A stretch of 45,149 bases of DNA from an uncultured Planctomycetia bacterium (GTDB lineage Bacteria > Planctomycetota > Phycisphaerae > Phycisphaerales > SM1A02): assembly GCA_937871505.1 (NCBI GenBank), contig CALMPF010000054.1:1-45149 (forward strand), read 5' to 3'. Under the pieces are notes generated by a model. That model worked only from the letters and a program-made list of their open reading frames with translations. It did no database searches and was not told the DNA's origin. Below, in pieces: positions 1 through 8,788 of this stretch. The stretch's first letter is position 1, and every line of letters starts with the position of its first letter. Made by a program: the position numbers and the translations under genes.

Positions 1-50
1 TTCATCGGCTCAGTCAGGCTCGGGACTTGAGCGCAAGGGGCGCTGTAGTG

Positions 51-1640
51 TTAGGCCCAAGCACGACTGATCGTCGCGCCGGGGTAGTAGTTCTCGACGA
101 TCGCGCGCCAGCGGACGCCTTCGCGGGCCATGCCTTCGGCACCGTGCTGGCAGAGGCCGACGCCGTGCCCGAAGCCCTGTCCGCTGCACACCAGGGTTCC
201 GCGCTGGAGCACGGCGCTGAGGTTGCCCGACCGCACCGGGCGCGTCGGAGCGGCGAGGCCCGGCGCCGATGCGTTCAGGGCGACGCGGAGCTGCTCTGCG
301 AGGAGCTCCGCGGAAGTGCCGCGGCCGTCGGAGATGCGGAATCGGATCGGACGGCCATATGGGTTGACCTGCGTCGGCTCGATCGCGGCCACCTGCCCCA
401 TCGCGGGAAGGCGCAGGTGCTGACGCTCCGCGCTCCACGCGGCGAGGCGCCTCCCGGCATCGCCGGAGGCCTGCTCGCTCGTCCAGCGGAAGACCGGCGC
501 CCAGGCGCAGCACGCCTGCGGCGGGCGCGCCCGCAGCGGCGGCACGTCGTTGACGGCGTGCTCGGAGATCGCATCGACGGCGCTCGCGGAGACGCCGCCG
601 CAGCAGCTCGAGTAGTACCCGGGAACGACCTGGTTGGCGTAGGTCAGGAGCGTCCCGACGCTCTCGCGCGCCGCCCGGTTCGCGTTGCTGTTCGCCGTGA
701 GCCCCACATACGCCTGCGACGCCTGTCCCGCGACGACGTCGAAGTGGCGCCGTGACGCCCAGTAGAGCGATTCGAACGTTGCGAAGCTGCGGGCGGCGAT
801 CGCCTGGGCGAGGTAGGTCTGGAGGTTCCAGCTCGCGTAGAGCTCGCGCGCCAGCACGCCGGGGAGGTACTGCTCCATCGGGCAGACGTTGATGGCGTCG
901 ACCCCCGCCCCACCCGCCACCCCCGGAACGCCTGCGCCGTCGGAGGCCATCCCGGCGACGTCGCCGCGCGACCGCGCGACCAGCCGCACGATACCTGGAT
1001 AGGTCGTGCCTTCGACCACGATCCTCGGGAGCTCTCCGCGCTGCGATGCGATCTCGATCGGGTCGCCGCCGTCGACGAGCGTGCGGTGACCGGTGGCGTC
1101 GACGATCGACCATCCGTTGCGCTCCGCATCGACTCTCAGCGGCCCCGCGAGCACGAGCAGCACCGCGCCCTCGCCGGGGCGCTCCGTGGCCCGCGAGACG
1201 CGCAGCCACTGCCGCCCGCTGCCCTCGCCGCCGAGGACGATCGGCTTCGCTCCGGCGCTGCGGGCGACACGCACCCGGATCAGGGGCTCGCGCGCCGGAG
1301 GATCGAAGCGCTCCACGAGCGGCATCGGCTGCGGCGGCGCCTCCTCGGGCAGCCGCTCGCGCGTCCGCGACGGCATCGGCGCGACCGGAGAGCCGCTGCC
1401 GCCGCGCGACGAGCCGAGGCCACAGCCGGAGAGACCCACGGCGCCTCCGAGCGACGCGGCGATGAGCCCGGTGCGGATGAGAAAGGCGCGGCGGTCATGC
1501 GCCGCCCCGGGGCCTGCGGCCGCGGCCGTCGCCGGACCGGCGCCGGCCGCGGCGGAGATGATCGTCTGTCCGCCCGCGCCTGGTCTGACGGCCGGGGCGG
1601 AGGGAACACCGTGACGAGGATCGTGGGATGGGAACGACAC
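51..1640 (-). CDS. SpoIID/LytB-domain Tat lipoprotein
   Basis: This is a cell-wall-associated protein of the SpoIID/LytB family, whose best-known member is a lytic transglycosylase acting on peptidoglycan stripped of stem peptides. The family core is visible in MEQYLPGVLARELYASW, followed by LAQAIAARSFATF and the C-terminal GQGFGHGVGLCQHGAEGMA. The N-terminus has a twin-arginine motif (DRRAFLIRTG), a hydrophobic stretch and a lipobox (LSGC), so Tat export and lipidation are likely. I chose the GTG at 1640 because it gives about 50 residues before the RR motif; the open frame continues upstream to 1946 with arginine-rich sequence that does not look like protein. The frame closes at TAA 51-53. 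The domain call is firm; the cleavage activity and the exact start are inferred. Confidence 0.85.
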   Translation of the reverse strand: MSFPSHDPRHGVPSAPAVRPGAGGQTIISAAAGAGPATAAAAGPGAAHDRRAFLIRTGLIAASLGGAVGLSGCGLGSSRGGSGSPVAPMPSRTRERLPEEAPPQPMPLVERFDPPAREPLIRVRVARSAGAKPIVLGGEGSGRQWLRVSRATERPGEGAVLLVLAGPLRVDAERNGWSIVDATGHRTLVDGGDPIEIASQRGELPRIVVEGTTYPGIVRLVARSRGDVAGMASDGAGVPGVAGGAGVDAINVCPMEQYLPGVLARELYASWNLQTYLAQAIAARSFATFESLYWASRRHFDVVAGQASQAYVGLTANSNANRAARESVGTLLTYANQVVPGYYSSCCGGVSASAVDAISEHAVNDVPPLRARPPQACCAWAPVFRWTSEQASGDAGRRLAAWSAERQHLRLPAMGQVAAIEPTQVNPYGRPIRFRISDGRGTSAELLAEQLRVALNASAPGLAAPTRPVRSGNLSAVLQRGTLVCSGQGFGHGVGLCQHGAEGMAREGVRWRAIVENYYPGATISRAWA

Positions 1641-2015
1641 GGATCGGAGTTCGAAACTGGAGTGCTGAGCGGCCGCTCTCGGGTGCGGCCGGCGCCGTGG
1701 CTCGATGCGCGTCCCGCGCTGCGGAGGACCCGGTCGAGCGGCTTCCGGGCGGGTCCGGCGGGAGGGGCGTTCCGGCCCGAGCGGATGACCGGCCTGGCGG
1801 CCGGGTTGGCTCCCGCCGACGTGCGCGGGCGGCGGCGCTGACTCACCGGGAGCCCCTGCCGACGCCGACGAGCAGCCGTCGCGGGGCAGAGCGACCGCGG
1901 AGGGCGCGACGCGACGCGTCCGGCGCCGATTCGGGCGCCGCACCACTCTCTATCGGCCGGGATCGTCCTTGATCGTGAGCACTCCGGCGCCCGGCAGGTC
2001 GAGCGCCACGCCCGC
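1641..2015. other. Intergenic, no gene recognised
   Basis: This stretch lies between two minus-strand genes, upstream of the SpoIID gene and downstream of the TPR/alpha-CTD gene. Open frames cross it on both strands, but their composition is Arg/Pro/Ala-rich as expected from random GC-rich DNA. I see no RNA gene or convincing terminator. Confidence 0.5.
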
Positions 2016-2912
2016 TCAGTCGAGCTTGCGCAGCGAGAGGCCGAACTCGGCGAGCTTGGCGCGGATCTCGTCCAAGCTGTTGGCGCCGAAGTTCTTGACG
2101 CCCATCAGCTCCGCCTCGGTGCGCGCTGCGAGCTCGCCGAGCGTCTGAATGCCGAGCTGCTGCACCGCCCGCCGCGGCCTCAGCGTCAGCTCCAGGGCGC
2201 TGACGGGCTTGTTGAGGACCGATTCCGAGACCTTCCCCTTGACGTGCGCGAGCTTCTCCGCAGGGCGCCCGCGGCCGCCCGAGCCTTCGATGGCCTGGCC
2301 GAGCCGGAGGTTCTTCGACTGGAGCATCTCCTTGATCTCGGTGAGGCTCGTCTCGCCGAAGTTCTTGTAGCCGAGCAGCTCGGCTTCGCTGATCTTGACC
2401 AGGTCCCCGAGCGTGCGGACGCCGATCTTCCGGAGGCAGTTCCGCGCCCGGACCGAGAGCTCGAAGTCGGTCACCGGGGTGTCGAGCACGGCGCTGCGCT
2501 TGGCGACGTCGCGGGCGTGCTCCTCGTCGTAGTACATGTCGCGCGACGCGCGGACATCGCGGATGTAGAGCTTCGCCCGCGCGTGTCCGGGGTTGGTGTC
2601 GAGCACCTGCTTGAGGCACTTTTCGGCCTTGGCGATCTCTCCGCGATCCTCATAGAGGATCGCGAGGTTGATCAGGGCGTTGACGTGCGCCGGGCTGCGC
2701 GACACCGCCTGCTCGTACGCCCGGACCGCCTCCTCCTCCTCTCCGACGAGGTCGAGGCTGTAGGCAAGCCTGAACAGGTGCTCCGGATCGCCTCCCGCGG
2801 CAGCGAGCCGGTATTCACCCAGCGCCCCGAGACGGTCGCCCTTCTCCTCGAGTGCCAGTCCCGCCTTGAAGTGGGACTCCGCCTTCCGTCCGTCGATGGT
2901 CGCAGTGCTCAT
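2016..2912 (-). CDS. TPR protein with two RNA polymerase alpha-CTD-like domains
   Basis: The 298-residue product joins an N-terminal TPR-like helical region (about residues 10-115) to two tandem domains that closely resemble the C-terminal domain of RNA polymerase alpha (about 142-206 and 232-298). It has no alpha N-terminal domain, so it is not RpoA. In the first domain the residues matching E. coli R265, N268, C269, G296, S299 and E302 are present (R155, N158, C159, G186, S189, E192), so it could bind DNA or be contacted by activators. The second keeps only R245, G276, S279 and E282. The ATG at 2912 gives a TPR start without low-complexity sequence; upstream codons are Arg/Pro-rich. The role is unknown; a transcription-linked adaptor is a reasonable guess. 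The tandem domains could instead be generic helix-hairpin-helix modules. Confidence 0.88.
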   Translation of the reverse strand: MSTATIDGRKAESHFKAGLALEEKGDRLGALGEYRLAAAGGDPEHLFRLAYSLDLVGEEEEAVRAYEQAVSRSPAHVNALINLAILYEDRGEIAKAEKCLKQVLDTNPGHARAKLYIRDVRASRDMYYDEEHARDVAKRSAVLDTPVTDFELSVRARNCLRKIGVRTLGDLVKISEAELLGYKNFGETSLTEIKEMLQSKNLRLGQAIEGSGGRGRPAEKLAHVKGKVSESVLNKPVSALELTLRPRRAVQQLGIQTLGELAARTEAELMGVKNFGANSLDEIRAKLAEFGLSLRKLD

Positions 2913-3260
2913 GGCAGCGGGGAGGGTATGCGTCGGTCGCCATCGGGACCGAACGAGCTCGCGGGAGCGCGGCGGGCGGCCCGGCGCTTCGGGTTCCGCA
3001 GCCCCGCTCGGGCGCTCGCACCGGGCGCAGGCGCGGCCAGCCCCGTCGCGCGCGGCCAGCTCCAACGCGCGGCGGCTCGATCCCCGGCCTCTCGGTGGCG
3101 GCGCACGCCTCAGGTCGCCCCGGCGCCGCGCGGCGAGTTCGGCGGGAGCATCTCGGCGTCCCATGGACCCAGATCGAGGCGATTGCCTCAGCTCACCGGA
3201 GGGCCGACCGCGGAGCGGGCAGCCGGCGGCGGGACGCACGCGGCGCCGGCGCGCGAAGTC
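2913..3260. other. Intergenic, no gene recognised
   Basis: This gap separates the start of the TPR/alpha-CTD gene from the end of the MATE gene, both on the minus strand. It is GC-rich, and I find no credible coding frame, RNA gene or strong hairpin with a T-run. A promoter for the alpha-CTD gene is expected here, but I cannot assign its hexamers. Confidence 0.45.
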
Positions 3261-5084
3261 TCACGATCGCCGCGCTTCGAGCTCGCGGAGGATGTCCCCG
3301 GCGAGGTCCTCGGCGGACTCTGCGCCGATGGCGGGGGGCGGGCCGGCGATGATCGGCGCCGCGCTCGCGGCGGCGCTCTCCTCCGAACGCAGGACGCGGA
3401 TCGACCGCCAGCGCCCGCTCTCCCAGCGCCAGAGCATCACGACGCCGTAGACGATGATGTACGCCGAGGCGGCGATCCACGGTCCGAGCCACTCGAGCGC
3501 CGGCGCCAGCTCCAGGATCGCCCATCCGCCGCCGATGATGAGCGACCAGCTCAGGACGATCGTCGCCAGGCCGGGCCAGACGGTGTCGCCCGCGCCGCGC
3601 AGCGCGCCGGTGCAGACCACGCCCGCCGCGTCTGCGGTCTGGAAGATCGCGGCGCAGATCATCAGGACGCCGCCGATGGCGATGATCCGCTCCGCGCGCT
3701 CGGCGCCGACATCGCCGCCGACGAAGATGGCGATCATCGGCTCGCGGAAGACGAGCATCGCCACCGCGCAGAGCGTCATGTAGACCATCGCCATCGCCAG
3801 GCCGAGGCGGGCCCGCGCCGCGGCGATGTCCGGCCGTCCCGCGCCGATGAACCGGCCGACGAGGGCGCTCACGGCGACGGAGAACCCCACCGCGGGCATG
3901 AAGCTCAGATGCATGTAGGTGAGCGCCGCCCACCCCGCGGCCATCGCGTCCTCGCCGAAGCGACCGACGAAGATCGACATGAAGATCGACCAGCAGAGGA
4001 GTTCGCTCCCCCACTGCATCGAGGCGGGCCAGCCGAGGCGGACGAGGTCCTTCAGCGCCGCGAGGTCGAGCCGCCATGCGCTGCGCGTTCCGAAGAGCCG
4101 GTTCATCTTCGGCGAGAGGAAGATCGCCAGCGGAATCAGGAGCTCGAACCCCGTGCCGATCACCGTCGCGATCCCCGCGCCGACGACGCCGAGGGCGGGC
4201 ACGCCCGGCACGCCGGGGAGTCCCAGCGCCGGAAGCCCCTCCTCGCCGTAGATGAGCACGTAGTTGAGCAGGACGTTGAACGCGTTGCCGACGATCGCGG
4301 CGATCGCGACGACCCCGGGCCGATGCAGCCCGAAGAAGTAGTGGCTCATCGTCTTGTTCGCGAGCAGCACGATGCCGCCGACGAGCATGATCTGGCCGTA
4401 GAGCGTCTCCAGCCTCGTGATGGTCGGCGAGTGCCCCATCGCGCCGAAGACCCAGGGAAGCGCGAAGGCGAAGGGGATCAGCGCGGCGATCCAGATGAAG
4501 ACGGAGAACCAGAGCCCGGCCCAGGCGTACTTCGAGCCGCGCTGCGGCGATCCCGCTCCGAGGTTCTGGGCGACGAAGGTGTTGACCAGCGTGAGCACGC
4601 CCATCGCGAAGGCGATCAGGTTGAATGCCCAGATGCCGCCGTTGCCCTGCGCCGCGAGCTCGTCGGGGCCGACCTGCGCGACCATGAGCTTGTCCACGAA
4701 CTGCATGACCGTGTAGCTGGTCATGGTCAGGACGGTCGGCCACGCCATCGTCCAGACCTCGCGCGCCGCTGCGCGCGTCCAGACCGGCTCGCGGGGCGCC
4801 CCTCCTCCCCCCCCCGGGGGGGAGCGGGTGGGGGAGCGGGTGGGGGAGCGGGTGGGGAAGCTGGTAGGGGCGGTGGTGGAGGAGGTGGTCGGGGAGGTGA
4901 TGGCGGAGCCGGGGGCGACCGCGGAGGCGGCAGCGGCGCTCTCCGCGACCAGCGCGTCGCCGCCTGCCGCTGCCTCGACCGCCGCAGCGTCGGAGCCCCC
5001 TGCGGCGCCTCCGCCGCGCGCAGCCGGACCGCTGGCGGGATCGCTCGCCAAGGAGTGGTCGGAGTGCGGTTCGAGGGCGGACAT
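3261..5084 (-). CDS. MATE-family multidrug/toxin efflux transporter
   Basis: The product is an integral membrane antiporter of the MATE family, which usually exports cationic drugs or metabolites in exchange for Na+ or H+. After a disordered N-terminus of about 100 residues the transporter begins with AWPTVLTMTSYTVMQFVDKLM, a typical MATE first helix, and continues with around twelve hydrophobic segments (for example VNTFVAQNLGAG and ATVIGTGFELLIPLAIFL). The ATG at 5084 (MSALEPHSDH) was preferred over the longest frame, which starts at 5279 with Arg/Pro-rich sequence. The N-terminal extension is Ala/Ser/Thr/Pro-rich and contains repeated Ser-Pro-Thr-Arg units encoded by a minisatellite, preceded on the coding strand by Gly-Arg-type low complexity. 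A length of 607 aa is above the usual 450-500 because of this tail. Substrate unknown. Confidence 0.88.
   Translation of the reverse strand: MSALEPHSDHSLASDPASGPAARGGGAAGGSDAAAVEAAAGGDALVAESAAAASAVAPGSAITSPTTSSTTAPTSFPTRSPTRSPTRSPPGGGGGAPREPVWTRAAAREVWTMAWPTVLTMTSYTVMQFVDKLMVAQVGPDELAAQGNGGIWAFNLIAFAMGVLTLVNTFVAQNLGAGSPQRGSKYAWAGLWFSVFIWIAALIPFAFALPWVFGAMGHSPTITRLETLYGQIMLVGGIVLLANKTMSHYFFGLHRPGVVAIAAIVGNAFNVLLNYVLIYGEEGLPALGLPGVPGVPALGVVGAGIATVIGTGFELLIPLAIFLSPKMNRLFGTRSAWRLDLAALKDLVRLGWPASMQWGSELLCWSIFMSIFVGRFGEDAMAAGWAALTYMHLSFMPAVGFSVAVSALVGRFIGAGRPDIAAARARLGLAMAMVYMTLCAVAMLVFREPMIAIFVGGDVGAERAERIIAIGGVLMICAAIFQTADAAGVVCTGALRGAGDTVWPGLATIVLSWSLIIGGGWAILELAPALEWLGPWIAASAYIIVYGVVMLWRWESGRWRSIRVLRSEESAAASAAPIIAGPPPAIGAESAEDLAGDILRELEARRS
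4807..4858. repeat. C9G7 homopolymer block plus 12-bp minisatellite inside the MATE gene
   Basis: Nine C residues (4807-4815) are followed directly by seven G residues (4816-4822), then by about three copies of a 12-bp unit (core gggagcgggtgg) to about 4858. On the coding strand this gives a Ser-Pro-Thr-Arg repeat followed by a poly-Gly stretch, just before the first membrane helix. The 12-bp unit keeps the frame; the homopolymer runs would not if they slipped. Confidence 0.85.
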
Positions 5085-5492
5085 GGCGGGGAGAGAGTCT
5101 GGCGTGGAAGCCCGCCGGGGCTGGAACCCTGCGGGCGACGCCCTGGATCGAATCGGCCCGCCCCCAACGGGCTGGCGCCGGGCTGGCGCCTCTCCCGGCG
5201 CGGAGACGATCGGTGCAGCGCGACGGTTGATCGATCCTGCGTCGCCCGCGCGATCCATGGCGTCCTCGCGCCGGCGCAAGCGGGGAGCGTAGCTCGACCC
5301 CCGCCCGCCCCCGTCGCTTTCCCGGCGCCGCCGAACGAGTTACCGTAGAGACCGACCCGCGGCATCGCGCCTCCGGACTCGTCTCCGCAGCACTTGGCGT
5401 CAGCCCGCGGCGGCGGACGCCATCCGCTCGACGATCCGCGTGAGCCCTCCGGCTCGATCACCTGACGGGATCCCCTTCGAGAGCCCTCTGCC
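5085..5492. other. Divergent intergenic region between MATE and thioredoxin-like genes
   Basis: This 408-bp region lies between diverging genes, so both promoters should be in it. I see an 11-bp direct repeat (gggctggcgcc) around 5169-5192, but no clear promoter hexamers, operator or RNA gene. Confidence 0.4.
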
Positions 5493-6782
5493 ATGCCGAC
5501 CACTTCGCTCCCTTCCCGCGCCTTCTCGATCGCGGCGCTCGCCGCAGCGGCCTTCGCGAGCAGCCTGCTCCTCGCGGGCGGCTCCCCTTTCGGCGGCGCA
5601 GCCCTCGCGGTCCCCGAAGCGATTCAGGGAGCGCCCGCTGACGGACGGTCGCAGGCTCGACCCGACGGGCGTCAGTCCGGCCGCCAGAGCGGACGCGAGC
5701 CCGGCGCCGTCGACCCCGCGTGGCTCGAGCGGATGCCGAAGGAAGACCGCGAGACGCTCGACTACCTGATCGGGTTCGAACCCCCCGCGCTGCCCGGCGA
5801 CGTGACCTGGATCAACGGCGAGGGGCCGAGCGGCGGAGGGCGGACCTGGGACGACCTCCGCGGCAAGGTCGTGGTGATCCAGACGTGGACGCACCGCAAC
5901 GCCGGGGGCCGGGGCGCGCTCCAGCGTCTCGCGAACGAGCTCAAGGCGTTCTCGTCCGGCGACGTCGCGCTGATCGGCCTGCATACGCCGGAAGGCGCCG
6001 ACAAGGCGGAGGAGTTCATCGCGAAGAACCCGACGCCGTTCCCGACCATGGTCGACACCACCGGTGTCATCAGCGACGACCTCGGCGCCTTCCGGCGTCC
6101 CGTCAATATCGTGATCGACCGCACGGGCAACGTGCGCTACGCAGGGCTCTCGTCCCAGGGCCTCGCCCGGGCCGTCACCGCGCTGGTCGCGGAGACGCCG
6201 GCTCCCGACGCCGCCCCGACCAAGCGAACCGCCCCCGCACCGACGACGCCCGTCCCCTTCCCGACCTTCTCTGGAAGCGTCACCTCCGCCCGCGACCTGC
6301 GCGGTCAGTCCGCGCCGCCGTTCCACGTCGCGGAGTGGATCAGCGACCGCGACGAACCGCGCGGACGGCTGCTGATCATCGACTTCTTCGCGACGTGGTG
6401 CCGACCCTGCATGGCGGCCATCCCGCACATGAACGCGATCGCCGACAAGTACCGCAACGATGTCTGCGTCGTCGCGGTCAGCAACGAGAGCAAGGGCGCC
6501 TTCAACCAGGGGCTCGCGAAGGCGCGCATGAAGGTCGACGACTTCAAGTACGCCATCGCCGTGGATCCAGCGGGCCGCATGAACAACGCCTTCGGCGTCC
6601 GCGGCATCCCCCATTGCGCCATCGTCAGTGCCGACGGCGTCGTGCGCTGGCAGGGCCATCCCGGCGGGATGACCGACGCCGTGATCGACTCGCTCGTCCT
6701 CCCGAATCGGGCGATCGCCGCGACCTCCGTCACCGATCCCCGACCGAAGCGCTGGCAGCGCGAGATCGGCAAGCGGTCGTAG
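5493..6782 (+). CDS. Secreted protein with two thioredoxin-like domains (TlpA/ResA type)
   Basis: The protein has a signal peptide (about residues 1-40, hydrophobic AALAAAAFASSLLLAGG), a Gln/Arg/Gly-rich linker and two thioredoxin-fold domains. The second (about residues 270-400) has the active site FFATWCRPCMAAIPHM, a CxxC of the TlpA/ResA family, which reduces disulfides outside the cytoplasm. The cis-Pro region GIPHCAIV is also present. The first domain (about 110-235) follows the same fold (KVVVIQTWTHRNAGG, VDTTGVISDDLGAF, VNIVIDRTGNVRYAG) but has THRN where CxxC should be, so it is probably redox-inactive. The start ATG at 5493 directly precedes the signal peptide. Its downstream neighbour is convergent and begins 2 bp after its stop. 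The partner protein is not evident. Confidence 0.85.
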   Translation: MPTTSLPSRAFSIAALAAAAFASSLLLAGGSPFGGAALAVPEAIQGAPADGRSQARPDGRQSGRQSGREPGAVDPAWLERMPKEDRETLDYLIGFEPPALPGDVTWINGEGPSGGGRTWDDLRGKVVVIQTWTHRNAGGRGALQRLANELKAFSSGDVALIGLHTPEGADKAEEFIAKNPTPFPTMVDTTGVISDDLGAFRRPVNIVIDRTGNVRYAGLSSQGLARAVTALVAETPAPDAAPTKRTAPAPTTPVPFPTFSGSVTSARDLRGQSAPPFHVAEWISDRDEPRGRLLIIDFFATWCRPCMAAIPHMNAIADKYRNDVCVVAVSNESKGAFNQGLAKARMKVDDFKYAIAVDPAGRMNNAFGVRGIPHCAIVSADGVVRWQGHPGGMTDAVIDSLVLPNRAIAATSVTDPRPKRWQREIGKRS

Positions 6783-6783
6783 C

Positions 6784-7797
6784 TCACCAGTCGCGGGCGA
6801 CGACGGCGTCGGCCATCGCCGCGAGCAGCGCCCGCGCCGGCGTCGGGGGGACGGCGGTAAGCACATCGCGCGCCTCCTCGACCAGCGCATGGGCCCGCTC
6901 CCGCGCCGCGTCGATGGCGCCGCTCTCGCCGAGGCGGCCGCGAAGCGTCTCGGCATCGCGGGCGCCGATCAGCTCGATCGCCTCGCTTCGCGCCGGCGGA
7001 TCGGCCGCCGCGAGATGGAGGATCACGGGGAGGGTGAGCTTGCCCTTGTCGAGATCGCGGCCGAGGCTCTTGCCGACGACCTCGGGGCGCCCGACGAGGT
7101 CGAGCAGGTCATCCTGGATCTGAAAGGCGATCCCGAGCGCGATCCCGAATCGGCGCAGCGCGTCGACGACTTCCGGCGCTGCGCCCGAGAGGGACGCCCC
7201 CAGACGGCAGCAGACGCCGACGAGCGCGGCGGTCTTGCGCCGGACGATCTCGAAATAGGTCGCTTCGTCGAGGGAGAGGTTGTCCCGATGGTGAAGCTGG
7301 ACCAGCTCGCCCTCGCAGAGGGTGTTGGTCGTCTCGCCGAGGATGACCGCGATCGTCGGATCGCCGAGGGCGGCGCCGAGCTTCGAGCAGAGGTGGTAGG
7401 CGTTGGAGATCAGGTAGTCGCCCAGCATCACCGCCATCTCGTTGCCGCGGAGGTGATTGACCGTCGCGCCCTTGCGGCGGATCTCCGCCTCGTCGAGCAC
7501 GTCGTCGTGGACGAGCGTCGCCATGTGGATCATCTCGGTCACCGCCCCGACGACGCGATGCCCTTCGGAGAGGGGCCCATCCGGGTCCTCCGGACGGCAG
7601 GCCAGTCCGGTGAGGAGCACGAGCGTCGGCCGGAGCATCTTCCCCCGGTACCGCTCGACGTGTCGGCAGAGGGCGTTCACCGCGGGCAGATCGCTCGCGA
7701 GCTGGCGCTCGAAGACGACCTCCACCTCGGCGAGCTCGCAGCGGAGCCGCTCGGCCGTCGGCGCGTGGATCGCGGCGAGTTCCAGAAGGGAGTTCAC
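6784..7797 (-). CDS. Trans-polyprenyl diphosphate synthase
   Basis: This is a cytoplasmic enzyme that condenses isopentenyl diphosphate units onto an allylic diphosphate, giving the long prenyl chain used for menaquinone/ubiquinone or similar lipids. The first aspartate-rich motif is HDDVLDEAEIRRKG (DDVLD, about residues 98-102) and the second is QIQDDLLDLVG (DDLLD, about 229-233). RGKMLRPTLVLL and GDYLISNAYHL are further family signatures. The GTG at 7797 (MNSLLELAAI) gives 337 aa, the family norm; ATG codons at 7851 and 7941 would also be in frame, but the latter overlaps the divergent methyltransferase. Chain length cannot be read reliably from sequence. The octaprenyl/heptaprenyl type fits the overall pattern. 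Confidence 0.9.
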   Translation of the reverse strand: MNSLLELAAIHAPTAERLRCELAEVEVVFERQLASDLPAVNALCRHVERYRGKMLRPTLVLLTGLACRPEDPDGPLSEGHRVVGAVTEMIHMATLVHDDVLDEAEIRRKGATVNHLRGNEMAVMLGDYLISNAYHLCSKLGAALGDPTIAVILGETTNTLCEGELVQLHHRDNLSLDEATYFEIVRRKTAALVGVCCRLGASLSGAAPEVVDALRRFGIALGIAFQIQDDLLDLVGRPEVVGKSLGRDLDKGKLTLPVILHLAAADPPARSEAIELIGARDAETLRGRLGESGAIDAARERAHALVEEARDVLTAVPPTPARALLAAMADAVVARDW

Positions 7798-7861
7798 GCG
7801 GCCAGCATAGCGGAGGGCGAACCCCGCGCCACCGGCCTCCGGCGTTACCATCGCGGCCTCC

Positions 7862-8776
7862 ATGGCAGGATCGAAGACCCATGCAGCCGCCCCGCGCACG
7901 CGCCGCAGCCGGCGCGGCGCCACGCACCGCACCGCCGCCACCAGCGACCGGCACGAGCTCTATGAACTCTCGGTGCAGAACCCCGAGGCGGAGGTCGAGT
8001 TCATAGAGCGCATCGGCCGGAAGCTCCTCGGCCGCGCCCCCCAGCTCCTCCGCGAGGACTTCTGCGGCACCTTCCATCTCTGCGGGGAGTGGGTGCGGAG
8101 GCGGAAGTCGCACCGGGCGATCGGCGTCGACCTTGACCCGTCGGTCCTGGAGTGGGGCCTCGGCCGCGCCGGTGCGAGGATGAAGCCCGAGCAGCTTCGT
8201 CGGATCGAGCTGCACTGCGACGACGTGCTCAACGTCCGCTGCGAACCCGTCGACGTGCTCACGGCGTTCAACTTCTCGTACTTCCTCTTCCGCGAGCGGG
8301 AGACTCTGGCGACCTATTTCCGGCGCTGCCGCAAGGCGCTGGTGCCCGGCGGCATCCTCTTCTGCGACGCCTACGGCGGGAGCGACTCCTTCCGCGAGAT
8401 CGAGGAGGAGCGGTCGCTCGACGGCTTCGTCTACGTCTGGGATCAGCACCACTACAACCCGATCACCGGCGAGGCCGTCAACCACATCCACTTCCGCTTC
8501 CCCGACGGCACCGAGCTGCGCCGCGCCTTCAGCTACCGCTGGCGGCTCTGGACGCTGCCGGAGATCCGCGAGCTCATCTCGGAGGCGGGCTTCGAGGATG
8601 TCACCGTCTACTGGGAGGGCAGCGACCGCAAGGGCGGCGGCAACGGCGTCTTCACTCCGAGCACCCGCGGCGAAGCCTGCGAAGGCTGGATCGCGTACAT
8701 CGTCGCGCGGAACCCGAAGGCGACGACAGGGCGGAAGGGAACCTCGAAGCGAGCTGGATCCGCGAAGCGAGCCTGA
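7862..8776 (+). CDS. Class I SAM-dependent methyltransferase
   Basis: A cytoplasmic methyltransferase of about 304 aa with a Rossmann-type SAM fold. After a basic, disordered first 25 residues come the SAM-binding region (EDFCGTFHLCGEWV, then AIGVDLDPSVLEWGL with the acidic residue after beta-2), an adenine-side segment (LHCDDVLNV), and motif post-II (KALVPGGILFCDAYGG). The C-terminus ends in a Lys/Ala/Thr-rich tail. The gene is divergent from the prenyl synthase, 64 bp from its chosen start, which hints at shared regulation and perhaps a quinone- or lipid-related substrate. However, the sequence does not look like UbiE/MenG, so the substrate is unknown. Confidence 0.82.
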   Translation: MAGSKTHAAAPRTRRSRRGATHRTAATSDRHELYELSVQNPEAEVEFIERIGRKLLGRAPQLLREDFCGTFHLCGEWVRRRKSHRAIGVDLDPSVLEWGLGRAGARMKPEQLRRIELHCDDVLNVRCEPVDVLTAFNFSYFLFRERETLATYFRRCRKALVPGGILFCDAYGGSDSFREIEEERSLDGFVYVWDQHHYNPITGEAVNHIHFRFPDGTELRRAFSYRWRLWTLPEIRELISEAGFEDVTVYWEGSDRKGGGNGVFTPSTRGEACEGWIAYIVARNPKATTGRKGTSKRAGSAKRA

Positions 8777-8788
8777 GCGCTCCGCCGC

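Noticed and set aside
2244..5348. A 1034-codon open frame on the plus strand opposite the alpha-CTD and MATE genes
   Set aside because: Very GC-rich DNA lacks stop codons in several frames. The product is rich in Arg, Glu, Asp and Pro with no domain, while the opposite strand has clear families.
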